Below, piece after piece: positions 54,479 to 64,000 of a DNA stretch of 64,000 nt. Position numbers and translations under genes: made by a program. This stretch comes from Myxococcales bacterium (GTDB taxonomy: Bacteria > Myxococcota_A > Polyangia > Palsa-1104). The notes beneath the pieces are model-generated. The model saw only the letters and a list, made by a program, of their open reading frames with translations. It was not told the origin of the DNA and made no database searches. Location: assembly GCA_003170275.1 (NCBI GenBank), contig PNAM01000113.1:19083-83082 (forward strand), read 5' to 3'. Each line of letters opens with the position of its first letter. Position 1 is the first letter of the stretch.

Positions 54479-54492
<14 letters not shown>
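52792..54492 (+). CDS. GT51 peptidoglycan transglycosylase with AsmA-like region
   Basis: The GTG at 52792 gives 566 residues: a membrane anchor (VLAAALLTAGVVLTAGA), about 350 residues of beta-helical AsmA/TamB-like sequence, and a C-terminal glycosyltransferase 51 domain with the catalytic EDGRFFQHHG (Glu near 404), RGASTISQQ and the ELYLNLAELGPGVYGVGEAA stretch. It polymerises lipid II glycan strands in the periplasm but has no transpeptidase domain, like MtgA. Co-transcription with ddl ties it to wall synthesis. It overlaps the convergent phosphoesterase by 14 bases. Confidence 0.87.
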
Positions 54493-55270
<778 letters not shown>

Positions 55271-55298
55271 CCGAATTGCCTACCCAATCTTATCGCCA

Positions 55299-57752
55299 CT
55301 AGCCCTCTCCCGGCAAGCTGCTCTTGGGAACAGGCGAGGTATTTTCGTCCGGCGCGCCGGCGTGATGCGCTGGACGAAGAGCGGGAATGTCGGTGGCTGT
55401 GAGCAAATCCTGCTCGTCGCCGAGGTCGTCGATCTCTTCGAGCTCGTTGGGATCGAGCTCGATCGCGCCCGATCCGCCGCCTTCGAGCGCCTCGTAGAAG
55501 CGCCGCGAGAAGCCGCGCACCACCGTCTGCTCCGACGAGCTCTTGCCGCGCCGGACCTTCTCGTCGGCGGCCTTGACGTCGGCGCTCATCGACAGCGCGC
55601 GCGCCGCCACCTGCGCGATCATGTTGTCGCGGCCGGCAGCGAGCATCTCGATCGGCGAGCGCATCCCGCGCGCGGCCACGTGCGCCAGCGCGTGCACGAT
55701 GCGATCGCGACGCTCGTCGTCGACCTCGCGCAGGCGCGCCGCGAGCGGCATCACGCACTGCGCGCCCACGTCGCCGAGAGCGCGCGCGATCTCGCCCCAG
55801 ATCTCGGTGGGCTCGGCAAGCAGCAGCCTCACCAGCGCGTCGACTCCGGGCGGGCTCTTGAGGCTGCCCAGCGCCAACGCGCAGCCCTGCCGCATGAACG
55901 ACTTCTTCGACTTGAGCCCCTCGATCAGCCACTTCTCGGCAGGCGCGCCAAAGCTCACCACCGCCGGCAGGACCAGGTTGGCCTCGCCGCGCGGCATGCG
56001 TCGAATCACCGAGAACAGCGACGGCAACGTCTGCGCCTCGCGCCGCTCGCACAGGATCACCGCCGCCTCGCGCCGCAGCTCCTTGCGCTCGAGCAGCGCG
56101 ACCAGCTCGGCGGTGCCGAGCGCGCGCAGATCGACGCCCTTGCCGGTGCCGGCACGCGCGCGGCGCACCGTGGCTGCGGCAAGTTGTCGCACCTGATCGT
56201 CGACCACCACGCCGGCCAGCGCGCACTCGCGCAGCAGCAGATCCCAGTTCTCAGCCTCCTCGGCGGCCGATAGATCGTTGGGCTTGGAGCGCGCGGAGAC
56301 CTCGGAGAAGCGCTTGACCTGGATCGCCAGCAGCTCCTGCCACGACGGCAGCGGCGAGGTGTACTCCTTCGCGGTGCGCTCGACCAGCGGACGCGAGACC
56401 GCGATCCCGACATCGAGCGCGCGGTGGATCACACGCGCGCGCACCGAGCGCCAGCGCACCAGCGGGATCGATCGGATCTCGAGCAGGTAGGCCTCGGCGC
56501 TCGGCTCGGACCAGCGCGCCACCGCCGCCAGCGCCGAGAGCACCGCGGCCGGCTTCTCGAGCGACTCGTGCTGCTCGTCGGGTAGATCGACCGGCGTGCG
56601 GCCCAGCCGATCGTAGCCGTTCTGGAACAGCATGCCGCGCGCGCGCTCGAAGCTGCGGCTCTGGGGCGCCAGCCGATCGAGCGCATCCTTGGCCTCGGCC
56701 ACCAGCCGGCGCACGTTCTCCTCGAGCTGCGCGACCACCTCGTGCGAGATCACCGGCAGGTACTGCGAATCGTACAGCTCGATGGAGAGCGAGGTCTTGC
56801 GCGCCAGCGCGTCGAGCACCACGCGGTGCGCCGCGCGCGCGATGTCGAGCGGCACGGTCAAGACGCGGTGATCGTCGAGCGCGTGGCGCTTGCCGTCGCC
56901 GTTGCCGTTCGAACGCACCTGCGGTGCGACCAGCGTGACCGCGATGATCGGGTAGCTCGGTAGGCGGTGCAGCTGCACGCGCAGCTCGAGCGTGCCCGGG
57001 CTCGCGCCGATGAACGACTCGAGCGCCGGCGTCGGGAGCGCCGCGCACACCAGCACCTTGTCGTCGACCAGCAGCGCCGACGGCCCCTCACGACCGGCGA
57101 TCCAGCGCTCGATCATCGCCGAGCGCGGATCGGGCACGTGCATGCGCACGCGCGTGTGACTCTCGTCGTCGGACGTGTCGATGGCGACCGGCGCGGTGAC
57201 CGGCTCCACCGGTACGGCGGCCACCGCTTGACGCTGAGGCGCGATGCGCGGCTGGGTGGCCTCGCGATCGCTGTTGCCCGACGGCGCGGGCGGCGCGGGC
57301 TTCACCACCGGCGCGGAGATCGGGGTCATGCCGCGGAACGCCTCGGCGGTGGGCGCCGGCGCCAGCACCGCGCGCAGCCCCGCCGCCCCGAACACCACCG
57401 GGGTCTCGAGCACGTAGAACGGCGGCGGTTGGGCGTCGGCGGCCAGCGCCTGGTACAGCTGCGCGCGCTCCTCGAGCTCGCGATGGCGCATTCCGTCGGG
57501 CAGCACCAGCACCAGGCGCGGGGTCTCCAGGTCGTGGTACAGCACCGGCACCTGCACGTCCGCCGACGCCGAGCACGAGGTGCAGCGAATCTGGTTCAAG
57601 CGCCCCTCGAGCAGCCGCGCCACCGCGTCGCGATCGCCCGTATCTACCGCACGATAGACCTCGGCGCGGAACCGCTCGCCACAGGGACAGACATACACGA
57701 TGGGCTCGCGCCGGGTCCGACTACTGTCCCCGGCATAGACGCGAATTCCCAC
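55299..57752 (-). CDS. CpXC-domain protein with HEAT-like repeats
   Basis: The GTG at 57752, with GGAG just upstream, gives 817 residues. The N-terminus has a CpXC zinc motif (YVCPCGERF and CTSC), followed by a Pro/Ala linker, a long helical middle and, from ~590, HEAT-like repeats (QGCALALGSLKSPPGVDALVRLL). The C-terminus is acidic and disordered. No enzymatic motif seen; a cytosolic scaffold is likely. CpXC-HEAT proteins of this kind appear to be lineage-restricted (inference). Confidence 0.8.
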   Translation of the reverse strand: MGIRVYAGDSSRTRREPIVYVCPCGERFRAEVYRAVDTGDRDAVARLLEGRLNQIRCTSCSASADVQVPVLYHDLETPRLVLVLPDGMRHRELEERAQLYQALAADAQPPPFYVLETPVVFGAAGLRAVLAPAPTAEAFRGMTPISAPVVKPAPPAPSGNSDREATQPRIAPQRQAVAAVPVEPVTAPVAIDTSDDESHTRVRMHVPDPRSAMIERWIAGREGPSALLVDDKVLVCAALPTPALESFIGASPGTLELRVQLHRLPSYPIIAVTLVAPQVRSNGNGDGKRHALDDHRVLTVPLDIARAAHRVVLDALARKTSLSIELYDSQYLPVISHEVVAQLEENVRRLVAEAKDALDRLAPQSRSFERARGMLFQNGYDRLGRTPVDLPDEQHESLEKPAAVLSALAAVARWSEPSAEAYLLEIRSIPLVRWRSVRARVIHRALDVGIAVSRPLVERTAKEYTSPLPSWQELLAIQVKRFSEVSARSKPNDLSAAEEAENWDLLLRECALAGVVVDDQVRQLAAATVRRARAGTGKGVDLRALGTAELVALLERKELRREAAVILCERREAQTLPSLFSVIRRMPRGEANLVLPAVVSFGAPAEKWLIEGLKSKKSFMRQGCALALGSLKSPPGVDALVRLLLAEPTEIWGEIARALGDVGAQCVMPLAARLREVDDERRDRIVHALAHVAARGMRSPIEMLAAGRDNMIAQVAARALSMSADVKAADEKVRRGKSSSEQTVVRGFSRRFYEALEGGGSGAIELDPNELEEIDDLGDEQDLLTATDIPALRPAHHAGAPDENTSPVPKSSLPGEG

Positions 57753-57797
57753 GACGCTCCACTATTACATCCTGTGGCGCGCGCGTAAAGGACAACG

Positions 57798-57803
57798 TAG
57801 AGT
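57798..57803 (+). promoter_or_regulatory. Candidate -10 element of the gene at 57811
   Basis: TAGAGT lies seven bases before the ATG at 57811 and overlaps an in-frame GTG at 57802. The spacing favours the ATG as start of a leaderless message. Confidence 0.45.
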
Positions 57804-57810
57804 GCCGCCG

Positions 57811-58359
57811 ATGACCTCCGAGACGCCACAGGTCCCGACTGAGATTGAGACTTTTGTCGCCGCTGCGCGCGAGTACGTGCGCCGCGCGATCGGCATCGAG
57901 CTGGACGGGACCGACACGTCGCTGGCGTTCATCGATCACTACGTGGACAAGACGGTCGGCGTCGGCCCGCTCGACGACCAGGTGCTCAAGCTGGTGGCCG
58001 GCGCGATCGGCGCGTATTTCGGCCAGGTGGCGATCGGACGCTTCGGCGGCCACTGGGTGGTCGAGGGGGACGATCCGGCGCGCTGGCGCGTCGAGCTCGA
58101 GCCGGTCGAGCTGCGCTTCTTCCCGGTGGGCATGGCCGCCGAGGCGCTGCGCCAGGACGAGGTCCCCGGCTACGACTCGTCCTTCGTCACGCGCCAGAGC
58201 CTGATGGCGCTGCTCGGCGAAGCGCTCGCCACCGCCCCGCCCGTCGACGAGCACTACTACTACTCGCTCACCGGCCGCCTCGAGACCCTCGAGCACGCGG
58301 TCGAGATCCTGGTCGAGTTCGAGCGCCGCCGCAGCGAGGCAGCCCCCAAACCCAACTAG
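57811..58359 (+). CDS. Hypothetical cytosolic protein
   Basis: The protein has 182 residues and no signal peptide. It is acidic, with strands such as GRFGGHWVVEGDDPARWRVE and a C-terminal helix. The pattern resembles the DUF6278/immunity-like small alpha/beta proteins, but I cannot name a family. The next gene is convergent, ending two bases away. Confidence 0.72.
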   Translation: MTSETPQVPTEIETFVAAAREYVRRAIGIELDGTDTSLAFIDHYVDKTVGVGPLDDQVLKLVAGAIGAYFGQVAIGRFGGHWVVEGDDPARWRVELEPVELRFFPVGMAAEALRQDEVPGYDSSFVTRQSLMALLGEALATAPPVDEHYYYSLTGRLETLEHAVEILVEFERRRSEAAPKPN

Positions 58360-58361
58360 CA

Positions 58362-59285
58362 CTACTGCGGGCGCGGGGAGACCAGGACGTTGCCGTGGAG
58401 CGCGGTCAGCTCGAGCTGCGGGCCGCCGCCGAGGAACTCGCCGCGCACGTCGCGCGGGGTGACCTTGCCGACCAGCTGGAAGCTGGACTTCACCTTTAGG
58501 CTGGCGCGGGCAGCGATGGTGAACGGCACGCGCTCGAGCTCGAGCCGCACGTCGCCGTCCATGGCGGTCAATTCGTAACGGCCGCCGGCGCGCACGGTGC
58601 CGATGAACACGATGCCGCCCGCCGTCGACAAGAGGCGCACCACCGGCGTGCGCACGTCGCGCGCGGTGATCTGCCCGTCGACCACGTTGGCCTCGAGCAC
58701 GTCGCCGTCGACGGTGTCGAGCTCGAGATCGCCGGTCACGCCATGCGCGTCCACGTCGCCGGTGATCGACGACAACCGCTGCCGGCCGAAGTCGGCGTTG
58801 GTGTGCACCTTGCCCTTGATGTCGCGCGCGCGCACTTCCCCGCGCTTGGATGCCAGCTCGGCGCCGGCGCGGAATCCGTTGGCCTCGAGGTCGCCGTTCC
58901 AGGTGCGCGCCTGCACCGTCACGCCGCGCGGCGCGTCGATCGACAGATCGATGCCGCCGCCCTCGGCGCTCGCCGGCGGCAGCCCGCGGAAGGTCTCGCC
59001 GACGCGCACGCCGGTGCGGATGCGCACCCGGCCGTTGTTCATCTCCACGTTGACGCGCAGCCGCTCGAGCGAGGCCACGTTGGGCGCGTGCTTGTGCGAA
59101 TGGATGCGCACCTCGGGCTTGTCCCAGCCGTTGATGATCAGCTTGCCCATCGGCTGCTCGATGATCAGCGCTTCTTGTTGCGGCGCCGGCATGTAGACGA
59201 AGTTGTCCTCGGTCTCCTCGGCCAGCGCCACCGTCCCCAGCGACGCGATCACGAACGCGCCCACCGTCGCGGCGACCCTCATCAT
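58362..59285 (-). CDS. Exported DUF4097-type beta-helix protein
   Basis: The 307-residue protein has a signal peptide (VIASLGTVALA) and a repetitive right-handed beta structure in which strands alternate with VxxxxxxGDVxxxxVxG units (ITGDVDAHGVTGDLELDTVDGDV), as in DUF4097/putative adhesins. It is third in the ECF sigma operon and its ATG overlaps the anti-sigma stop (ATGA), so it is probably an envelope output or sensor of that system. Confidence 0.88.
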   Translation of the reverse strand: MMRVAATVGAFVIASLGTVALAEETEDNFVYMPAPQQEALIIEQPMGKLIINGWDKPEVRIHSHKHAPNVASLERLRVNVEMNNGRVRIRTGVRVGETFRGLPPASAEGGGIDLSIDAPRGVTVQARTWNGDLEANGFRAGAELASKRGEVRARDIKGKVHTNADFGRQRLSSITGDVDAHGVTGDLELDTVDGDVLEANVVDGQITARDVRTPVVRLLSTAGGIVFIGTVRAGGRYELTAMDGDVRLELERVPFTIAARASLKVKSSFQLVGKVTPRDVRGEFLGGGPQLELTALHGNVLVSPRPQ

Positions 59286-59932
59286 CTCAGCACCGGCCGA
59301 TCGAGCAGCTGCGCCTGGACGAAATCGATCTGCTGGCCATAGGCCGCGAACAGCAACTCCTCGGCGTCGGGATCGGCCGGCTGCGCGCGCGCCACCGAGC
59401 GGCACTTCTCGACCGCCGCCTCGAGCGTCGCGTGCGCGGCGTCGTACTTCTGCCTGCGCGCCGCGGGCCAGTCCTTGCGCACGTTGTCCGAGACCATGCG
59501 CAGCTTGTCGAGCGCGCGCTGGTACTGCGCCTCGGCGCCGCGGAACTCGGTCTCGGCCTGCGCGATCAGCTGGTCATCCGAGGGCGACGGCGCCGCCGCG
59601 CGGTGGTGACGCAACCAGAAGCCGACGCCGACCAACATCACCGCCAGCGACGCCGGGGCCAGCACCCAACCGAGCCGGAAGCGCCGCCGCGGCTCGGGCG
59701 TGCTGCCCAGCCTGGCAGCCAGCTGCGCCCAGCCATCGCCGCCTCCCACCGAGGGAGCCGGCAGCGGCGGATCGGCCGACTGCGCCGACAGCGCCGTGCG
59801 CAGCGCGCCCAGCTCGCCGAAGGTCTGCCGGCAGTCCGCGCAACCGTCGACGTGCCCGCGCACCCGCGCCGCTTCCCGTCCGCCCAGATCGCCGTCGAGC
59901 AGCGCCGAAAGCTTTTCCGCGCTGCACTTCAT
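59282..59932 (-). CDS. Anti-sigma factor with zinc-finger domain
   Basis: The 216-residue protein has an N-terminal zf-HC2 motif (H27-x3-C31-x2-C34, with C3), a linker, a single membrane segment (about 88-107) and a helical periplasmic domain. It would hold the sigma factor encoded directly upstream until an envelope signal arrives. It overlaps both neighbours by four bases. Confidence 0.92.
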   Translation of the reverse strand: MKCSAEKLSALLDGDLGGREAARVRGHVDGCADCRQTFGELGALRTALSAQSADPPLPAPSVGGGDGWAQLAARLGSTPEPRRRFRLGWVLAPASLAVMLVGVGFWLRHHRAAAPSPSDDQLIAQAETEFRGAEAQYQRALDKLRMVSDNVRKDWPAARRQKYDAAHATLEAAVEKCRSVARAQPADPDAEELLFAAYGQQIDFVQAQLLDRPVLR

Positions 59933-60585
59933 GCGTGCTCCAGACCGGGCTGCAGGTCGCGCAGCTTCTTTTGCATCTGGGCGCGCGCCTTGTGCAACTG
60001 CGACTTGGAGGTGCCCACGCGGCAGCCGAGGATCACCGCGATCTCGTCATGCTGTAGCCCCTCGACGTCGTGCAGCACCAACACCGCGCGATAGCCCGCC
60101 GGCAGCTCGCCGAGCGCCTCGTTGAGCCGCGCGCGCAGGCGCGGGTCGCAGAAGTCCGGCTCGCCCTGCCCAGGCGGCGACGGCAGCTGCAGCAGCTCCT
60201 CTTCGGACACGTTGCGCCGCGCGCGATTCTGGCTGCGCGTGGCGTGCGAGAGCGCCGCGTTCACCGCCAGCCGGTACATCCAGGTCGAGAGCTGCGAGTC
60301 GCCGCGAAACTTCTCGAGCCCGCGGAACGCGCGCAGGAACACGTCCTGGGTCAGCTCCTCGGCGTCCTGCGCACCGACGATGCGCGCGATCAGCGCGAAC
60401 ACCCGCCGCCGGTAGCGCTCGTACAGCTCGTGCATCGCCGGGCGCTCGCCGCGGCGACACGCCGCCACCAGCGTGGCCTCGTCGATAGTCGAGGAAGTGC
60501 CCGGAGTTACGGCCTTCTCTCGCGCCGGCATCCCGGCCGTCATGCTGAGCGGCTTGGTCATCGCTTGCGTGGGTGAGAAGCTCAC
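59929..60585 (-). CDS. ECF-family RNA polymerase sigma factor
   Basis: The 218-residue protein has region 2 (ERYRRRVFALIARIVG, AEELTQDVFLRAFRGLEKF, TWMYRLAVNAALSHAT) and region 4 (LPAGYRAVLVLHDVEGLQHDEIA then GTSKSQLHKAR). It is an RpoE-like extracytoplasmic-function sigma factor. The GTG at 60585 is used; its Shine-Dalgarno is unusually close, so an ATG at 60561 is possible. First gene of a sigma / anti-sigma / DUF4097 operon. Confidence 0.93.
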   Translation of the reverse strand: MSFSPTQAMTKPLSMTAGMPAREKAVTPGTSSTIDEATLVAACRRGERPAMHELYERYRRRVFALIARIVGAQDAEELTQDVFLRAFRGLEKFRGDSQLSTWMYRLAVNAALSHATRSQNRARRNVSEEELLQLPSPPGQGEPDFCDPRLRARLNEALGELPAGYRAVLVLHDVEGLQHDEIAVILGCRVGTSKSQLHKARAQMQKKLRDLQPGLEHA

Positions 60586-60680
60586 TCTCCTTGTGACCCG
60601 CCCCGCCCCCGGGGGGTTGCTCAGCCTTATAGAATGATCTCGCGCGACTGGCTAGCGACTTGGGCTAAGGTCTTCCGCGC

Positions 60681-63600
60681 ATGCGGCTGGTGGTGCTCGC
60701 CTGTTTCTTCCTCTCCGGGGCCTCGGGCCTGGTGTTCGAGGAGGTATGGACGCGCGAGCTGACGCTGGTGTTCGGCTCGACAACGCTGGCGCTCTCGACG
60801 GTGCTGTCGGTGTTCATGGGCGGGCTCGCGCTCGGCAGCCGGCTGGGCGGGCGGTTCGCCGACAAGATCGCCGATCGCCTGGGCGCGTACGCGCTGGCCG
60901 AAGCGGGCGTCGGGCTGTACGCCCTCGGCGTGCCGATCCTCCTGCGCGCGTACCCGGCGCTCAACGCCGCGCTCTATCGGGTGCTCGGCTCCAACGCGGT
61001 GGGCCTGTCGCTCGGCCGCTTCGTCGCCGCGTCGCTGCTCTTGCTCGTTCCCACCACGCTCATGGGCGCCACCCTGCCGATCCTGTCGCGCCACTTCGTC
61101 GGCAAGGATCAAAAGACCTCGAGCATCGGCACCACCGTCGGCACGCTCTACGCGATCAACACCTTCGGCGCGGTGGTCGGCACCTTCGTCGGCGGCTTCT
61201 ACCTGTTGCCCGACGCCGGCGTGCTCGCCACCAACTACACCGCCGCCGCGACCAACCTGTCGCTCGCGCTGCTGGTGCTGCTGGTGCGGCGCCGCGCGCA
61301 ACGTCCGCCCGTCGAGAGCTCGCTGCCCGACGTGCGTCCGGTGGTCGAGCCGCCGGTCGATCCGTCGCCGTTCGTCGCCACCGAAGCGCAGCGCCGGCTC
61401 GCGCTGTACGCGTTCGCGATCTCGGGCGCGGTGGCGATGGTCTACCAGGTGCTGTGGACCCGCTCCCTGGCGATCGTCATCGGCTCGTCGGTGTACTCGT
61501 TCACGCTGATCCTGCTGGCGTTCCTGATCGGGCTGGGCGCGGGCGCGGCCTTGATCGCACGCGTGGCCAGTCGCTCGCGCCATCCGCTCGAGTGGCTGGC
61601 CGGCGTGCACCTGGGCGTCGCGGCGATGATCCTGGTCTCGTACGTGGTCATGGACAAGCTGCCCGCGGCGTTCCTGGCGCTCTTGCGTGGCAATGCCATG
61701 AGCGTCGACGGGATCATCTTCTGCCAGTTCCTGCTCGCCGCGCTGGCGGTGCTGCCCGCCACGTTGTGCATGGGCGGCGTGCTGCCGCTGACGATCCGCA
61801 TCTACGCGTCGGGCGCCGATCGGGTGGGTCGCGACGTGGGCACCGCCTACTCGGTCAACACGCTGGGCGCGATCCTCGGCTCGTTCGCCGCCGGGTTCGT
61901 CGTGCTGCCGGTGCTCGGGCTGCAGCGCGGGCTCGGCATGGGCGCGCTGGTCACCGTCGGGCTGGCCTCGGCGCTCCTGCTCGCCGGCCGGCGCAGCGCG
62001 CGTCGCGTGGGCCTGGCCGTCGCGTTTCCGGTGCTGGCGGTGCTGGCGACGATGTTGGTGCCACGCTGGAGCCTGACCCATTTTTCCGCCGGCCTGTTCC
62101 GCGTCTCGATCGCCAAGGAGATCATCGAGTCGCAGAAGTGGGCGCTGCCGACGCTCGAGTACTACCACGACGGGATCGCCACCACGGTCAGCGTCGAGCG
62201 CTGGGGCAAGACCGTCGCGCTCAAGAACAACGGCAAGGTCGACGCCTCGAACGGCGACGACATGGCCACGCAGATCATGGTCGGCCTGATGCCGTTCGTC
62301 TTCCATCCCACCGCGCTGCACAAGCCGCCCCGCGCCGCCGTGATCGGCTACGGCTCGGGCGTGACCATCGGCGCGGTGACCCAGTTTCCCATCGCGCACG
62401 CCGACGTGGTCGAGCTCGAGCCGGCGGTGGTCGAGGCCGGCACGCGCTTCTTTGGGCCGTACAACCATCATCCAGAAGCGGATCCGCGCGTGCGCATCAT
62501 CATCGGCGACGGGCGCAACTTCCTCACGCAGGCCCCCTCGGAGGACAAGTACGACGTGATCATCAGCGAGCCGTCGAACCCGTGGATCACCGGCGTGTCC
62601 AACCTGTTCACCGTCGACTACTGGCGCATGGCGCGCGGCCGGCTCGCCGACGACGGCGTGTTCTGCCAGTGGGCGCAGCTCTACGAGATGTCGTCGAAGA
62701 ACATCAAGACCATCCTGCGCAGCTTCTCCGAGGTGTTCCCGTACACCTATGTATTCTCCGCCGAGGACCTGAGCTCGGATGTGATCATGGTCGCGTCCAA
62801 CCATCCGCTCACGCTCGATCTCGCGCAGCTGCGCAAGAACTTCGCCGACCCGACGTTGAACAAGGAGCTCAAGCGCGGCGGCATCTCGTCGGCGGAAGAC
62901 CTGATCGCGCAGCTCCTCTTGACGCCCGACGAGATTCCCGCGTTCACCGCAGGATCGCCCATCAACACCGACGACAACGCGCTGATCGAGTTCAACGCGC
63001 CGCGCGACCTGTTGGGCTCGACGCGCACCGCCGATCCGTACCTCGCGCGCGTGTACGCCAACGAATGGCCGTACGGGCGCTTCGATCGCTACCTGGTGCT
63101 GGGCGCGGGCGCGCAGCGCGGCGACGACGAGCTCAAACTGGCGCGCTCGCTCCTGGCGCACGGCAAGCGTTCCGCCGCGGAGCGTTTTCTGCGCGCCGCA
63201 AAACGCCACGGCGCGCCGCCCGGCACGCCGATCGAGCGGCTGGTCAACGCGCTCGGCGAACGCAACGTCGAGGACCGCGAGATCCCGCTGACCAACGGCG
63301 ATCCGGCGCTCGAGGACTCGGGCATGTCCACGCTCGAGCCGCCGCGCCTGCCCAAGGGCGTGGCCGAGACCGAGCGCCCGCGCATCGAGAAGGACTACGC
63401 GAAGGTCGCCAAGGCCGTGCACGTGCGCGCCTGGGCCCACGCGCTGATGGCGCTCAAGAGCTGGCCGGAGAAATACGTCGACGAAGGCGGCCCCGATCTC
63501 GAGCTGCTGCTCGGCTACCTGCTCTACAAAGCCGACCTCGCCGACGAAGCGGTCGATCGCCTGAAGCCGCTGACCGAAGAGAAAGGCTTCCTCGAGAAAC

Positions 63601-63707
63601 GCCCGGCGCTCCTCTATTACCTCGCGCGCGCGGAATACGGCGCCGCGATCTTCGAGCCCGCCGTGCGCAACATGGAACGCTACCTGTCGTCGCGCAACGC
63701 GCCCTGA
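60681..63707 (+). CDS. Fused membrane transporter-like / spermidine synthase-like protein
   Basis: The 1008-residue protein starts with ~500 residues of membrane helices (ten or more, of the MFS-like module often fused to spermidine synthase), followed by a Rossmann methyltransferase-type aminopropyltransferase domain (AAVIGYGSGVTIGA, DVVELEPAVVEA, RIIIGDGRNFL, DVIISEPSNPW). A C-terminal helical region with TPR-like pairs (from ~800) completes it. The catalytic Asp of true spermidine synthase is replaced in the SEPSNPW motif, as in other fused homologues, so the reaction is unknown. TAAGGT lies nine bases before the ATG. Confidence 0.9.
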   Translation: MRLVVLACFFLSGASGLVFEEVWTRELTLVFGSTTLALSTVLSVFMGGLALGSRLGGRFADKIADRLGAYALAEAGVGLYALGVPILLRAYPALNAALYRVLGSNAVGLSLGRFVAASLLLLVPTTLMGATLPILSRHFVGKDQKTSSIGTTVGTLYAINTFGAVVGTFVGGFYLLPDAGVLATNYTAAATNLSLALLVLLVRRRAQRPPVESSLPDVRPVVEPPVDPSPFVATEAQRRLALYAFAISGAVAMVYQVLWTRSLAIVIGSSVYSFTLILLAFLIGLGAGAALIARVASRSRHPLEWLAGVHLGVAAMILVSYVVMDKLPAAFLALLRGNAMSVDGIIFCQFLLAALAVLPATLCMGGVLPLTIRIYASGADRVGRDVGTAYSVNTLGAILGSFAAGFVVLPVLGLQRGLGMGALVTVGLASALLLAGRRSARRVGLAVAFPVLAVLATMLVPRWSLTHFSAGLFRVSIAKEIIESQKWALPTLEYYHDGIATTVSVERWGKTVALKNNGKVDASNGDDMATQIMVGLMPFVFHPTALHKPPRAAVIGYGSGVTIGAVTQFPIAHADVVELEPAVVEAGTRFFGPYNHHPEADPRVRIIIGDGRNFLTQAPSEDKYDVIISEPSNPWITGVSNLFTVDYWRMARGRLADDGVFCQWAQLYEMSSKNIKTILRSFSEVFPYTYVFSAEDLSSDVIMVASNHPLTLDLAQLRKNFADPTLNKELKRGGISSAEDLIAQLLLTPDEIPAFTAGSPINTDDNALIEFNAPRDLLGSTRTADPYLARVYANEWPYGRFDRYLVLGAGAQRGDDELKLARSLLAHGKRSAAERFLRAAKRHGAPPGTPIERLVNALGERNVEDREIPLTNGDPALEDSGMSTLEPPRLPKGVAETERPRIEKDYAKVAKAVHVRAWAHALMALKSWPEKYVDEGGPDLELLLGYLLYKADLADEAVDRLKPLTEEKGFLEKRPALLYYLARAEYGAAIFEPAVRNMERYLSSRNAP

Positions 63708-63708
63708 T

Positions 63709-63972
63709 TCATCTAGCCGGGCCGGCGCCCATTCTCGTGCGACGCATCATCATGCGGTCCACTGCGGGAAAATCACCGACCTTGCGCCGTTCCGCATCGA
63801 GCTGGCCCTGCAGTTGGTCTCGCTCGGCCTGGAGAACCTTGGTCTGTGCTTCGACCTGAGCCGTGAGCACTCTCCGCTGTTCCTCTGCCTCTGCTCGCAG
63901 CCGCGCCTGTTCAACGCCACGATTGCAAGCTCCGATCAGGACCACCAACGTGAGCGAGAGAAACAGCCGCAT
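63709..63972 (-). CDS. Small coiled-coil lipoprotein
   Basis: The 87-residue protein has a lipobox (LTLVVLIGAC, Cys 16) and a helix of heptads rich in Glu/Gln/Arg (RLRAEAEEQRRVLTAQVEAQ), like Lpp-type or stalk lipoproteins. It is convergent with the fused transporter gene, one base apart. Confidence 0.75.
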   Translation of the reverse strand: MRLFLSLTLVVLIGACNRGVEQARLRAEAEEQRRVLTAQVEAQTKVLQAERDQLQGQLDAERRKVGDFPAVDRMMMRRTRMGAGPAR

Positions 63973-64000
63973 CTAGACAAAGGATCCACGCGCCCCCGCG

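Overview
The window is about 64 kb of high-GC DNA that reads as a chromosome segment of a myxobacterium-like organism (Myxococcota; family not decidable from sequence alone). The pointers are lineage habits rather than one marker: a secreted subtilase with a C-terminal Gly-Gly-Cys / hydrophobic / Arg tail of the MYXO-CTERM kind, an FHA domain fused to a CpaF-type ATPase, an AgmX/PglI-type C-terminal domain, a lipoprotein with an Asp-Leu-Ala linker, a HARE-HTH/Mrr-like fusion, and very many predicted lipoproteins. Coding density is high, with many stop/start overlaps.

Layout. 1-7.3 kb: FHA-CpaF ATPase (cut by the window edge), a small pilin-like membrane protein, a VWA lipoprotein, the subtilase, then a ferredoxin-like protein, a FabF-like ketosynthase and a secreted protein in one run. 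7.3-16.3 kb: beta-propeller lipoprotein with a sirtuin, two different secreted esterases, and a TetR regulator with a double palindromic operator facing an FAD oxidoreductase and an O-methyltransferase. 16.3-28 kb: lepA-lepB, a 59-residue ribbon-helix-helix protein, lipoproteins, a cupin, an aldehyde dehydrogenase, a TPR protein, an AlkA-like glycosylase, a PAP2 phosphatase and a Cys-rich lipoprotein.

28.1-36.3 kb is the most interesting part: a compact integrative element of about 8.2 kb inserted in the 3' part of a tRNA-Met(CAT) gene and bounded by a perfect 41-bp direct repeat. It carries an XRE regulator divergent from an exported AgmX-type protein, a coiled-coil lipoprotein, a serine recombinase with an inverted repeat in front of it, and a five-gene overlapping operon: small HTH protein, primase-helicase, two small unknown proteins and a tyrosine integrase with an unusual catalytic residue. 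No capsid, terminase, conjugation or toxin-antitoxin gene was recognised, so it looks like a satellite-type or plasmid-derived element with its own replication module and host-style exported cargo.

36.4-64 kb returns to host-like genes: TPR and DUF1554-like surface proteins, a copper monooxygenase-like lipoprotein, a hydroxyacid dehydrogenase, a large zinc-ribbon/AAA/TPR protein, a split YeeE/YedE sulfur transporter, a tight minus-strand run (HARE-Mrr, lipB, ATP-grasp, GNAT, S26 peptidase, HEAT lipoprotein), cell-wall genes (ddl and a GT51 transglycosylase), a phosphoesterase, a CpXC/HEAT protein, an ECF sigma / anti-sigma / DUF4097 operon, and a fused MFS/spermidine-synthase-like protein. 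A recurrent TANNNT-N6-9-start-codon spacing in front of several genes suggests that leaderless transcripts are common here. All functions are read from motifs by eye; no database search was possible.
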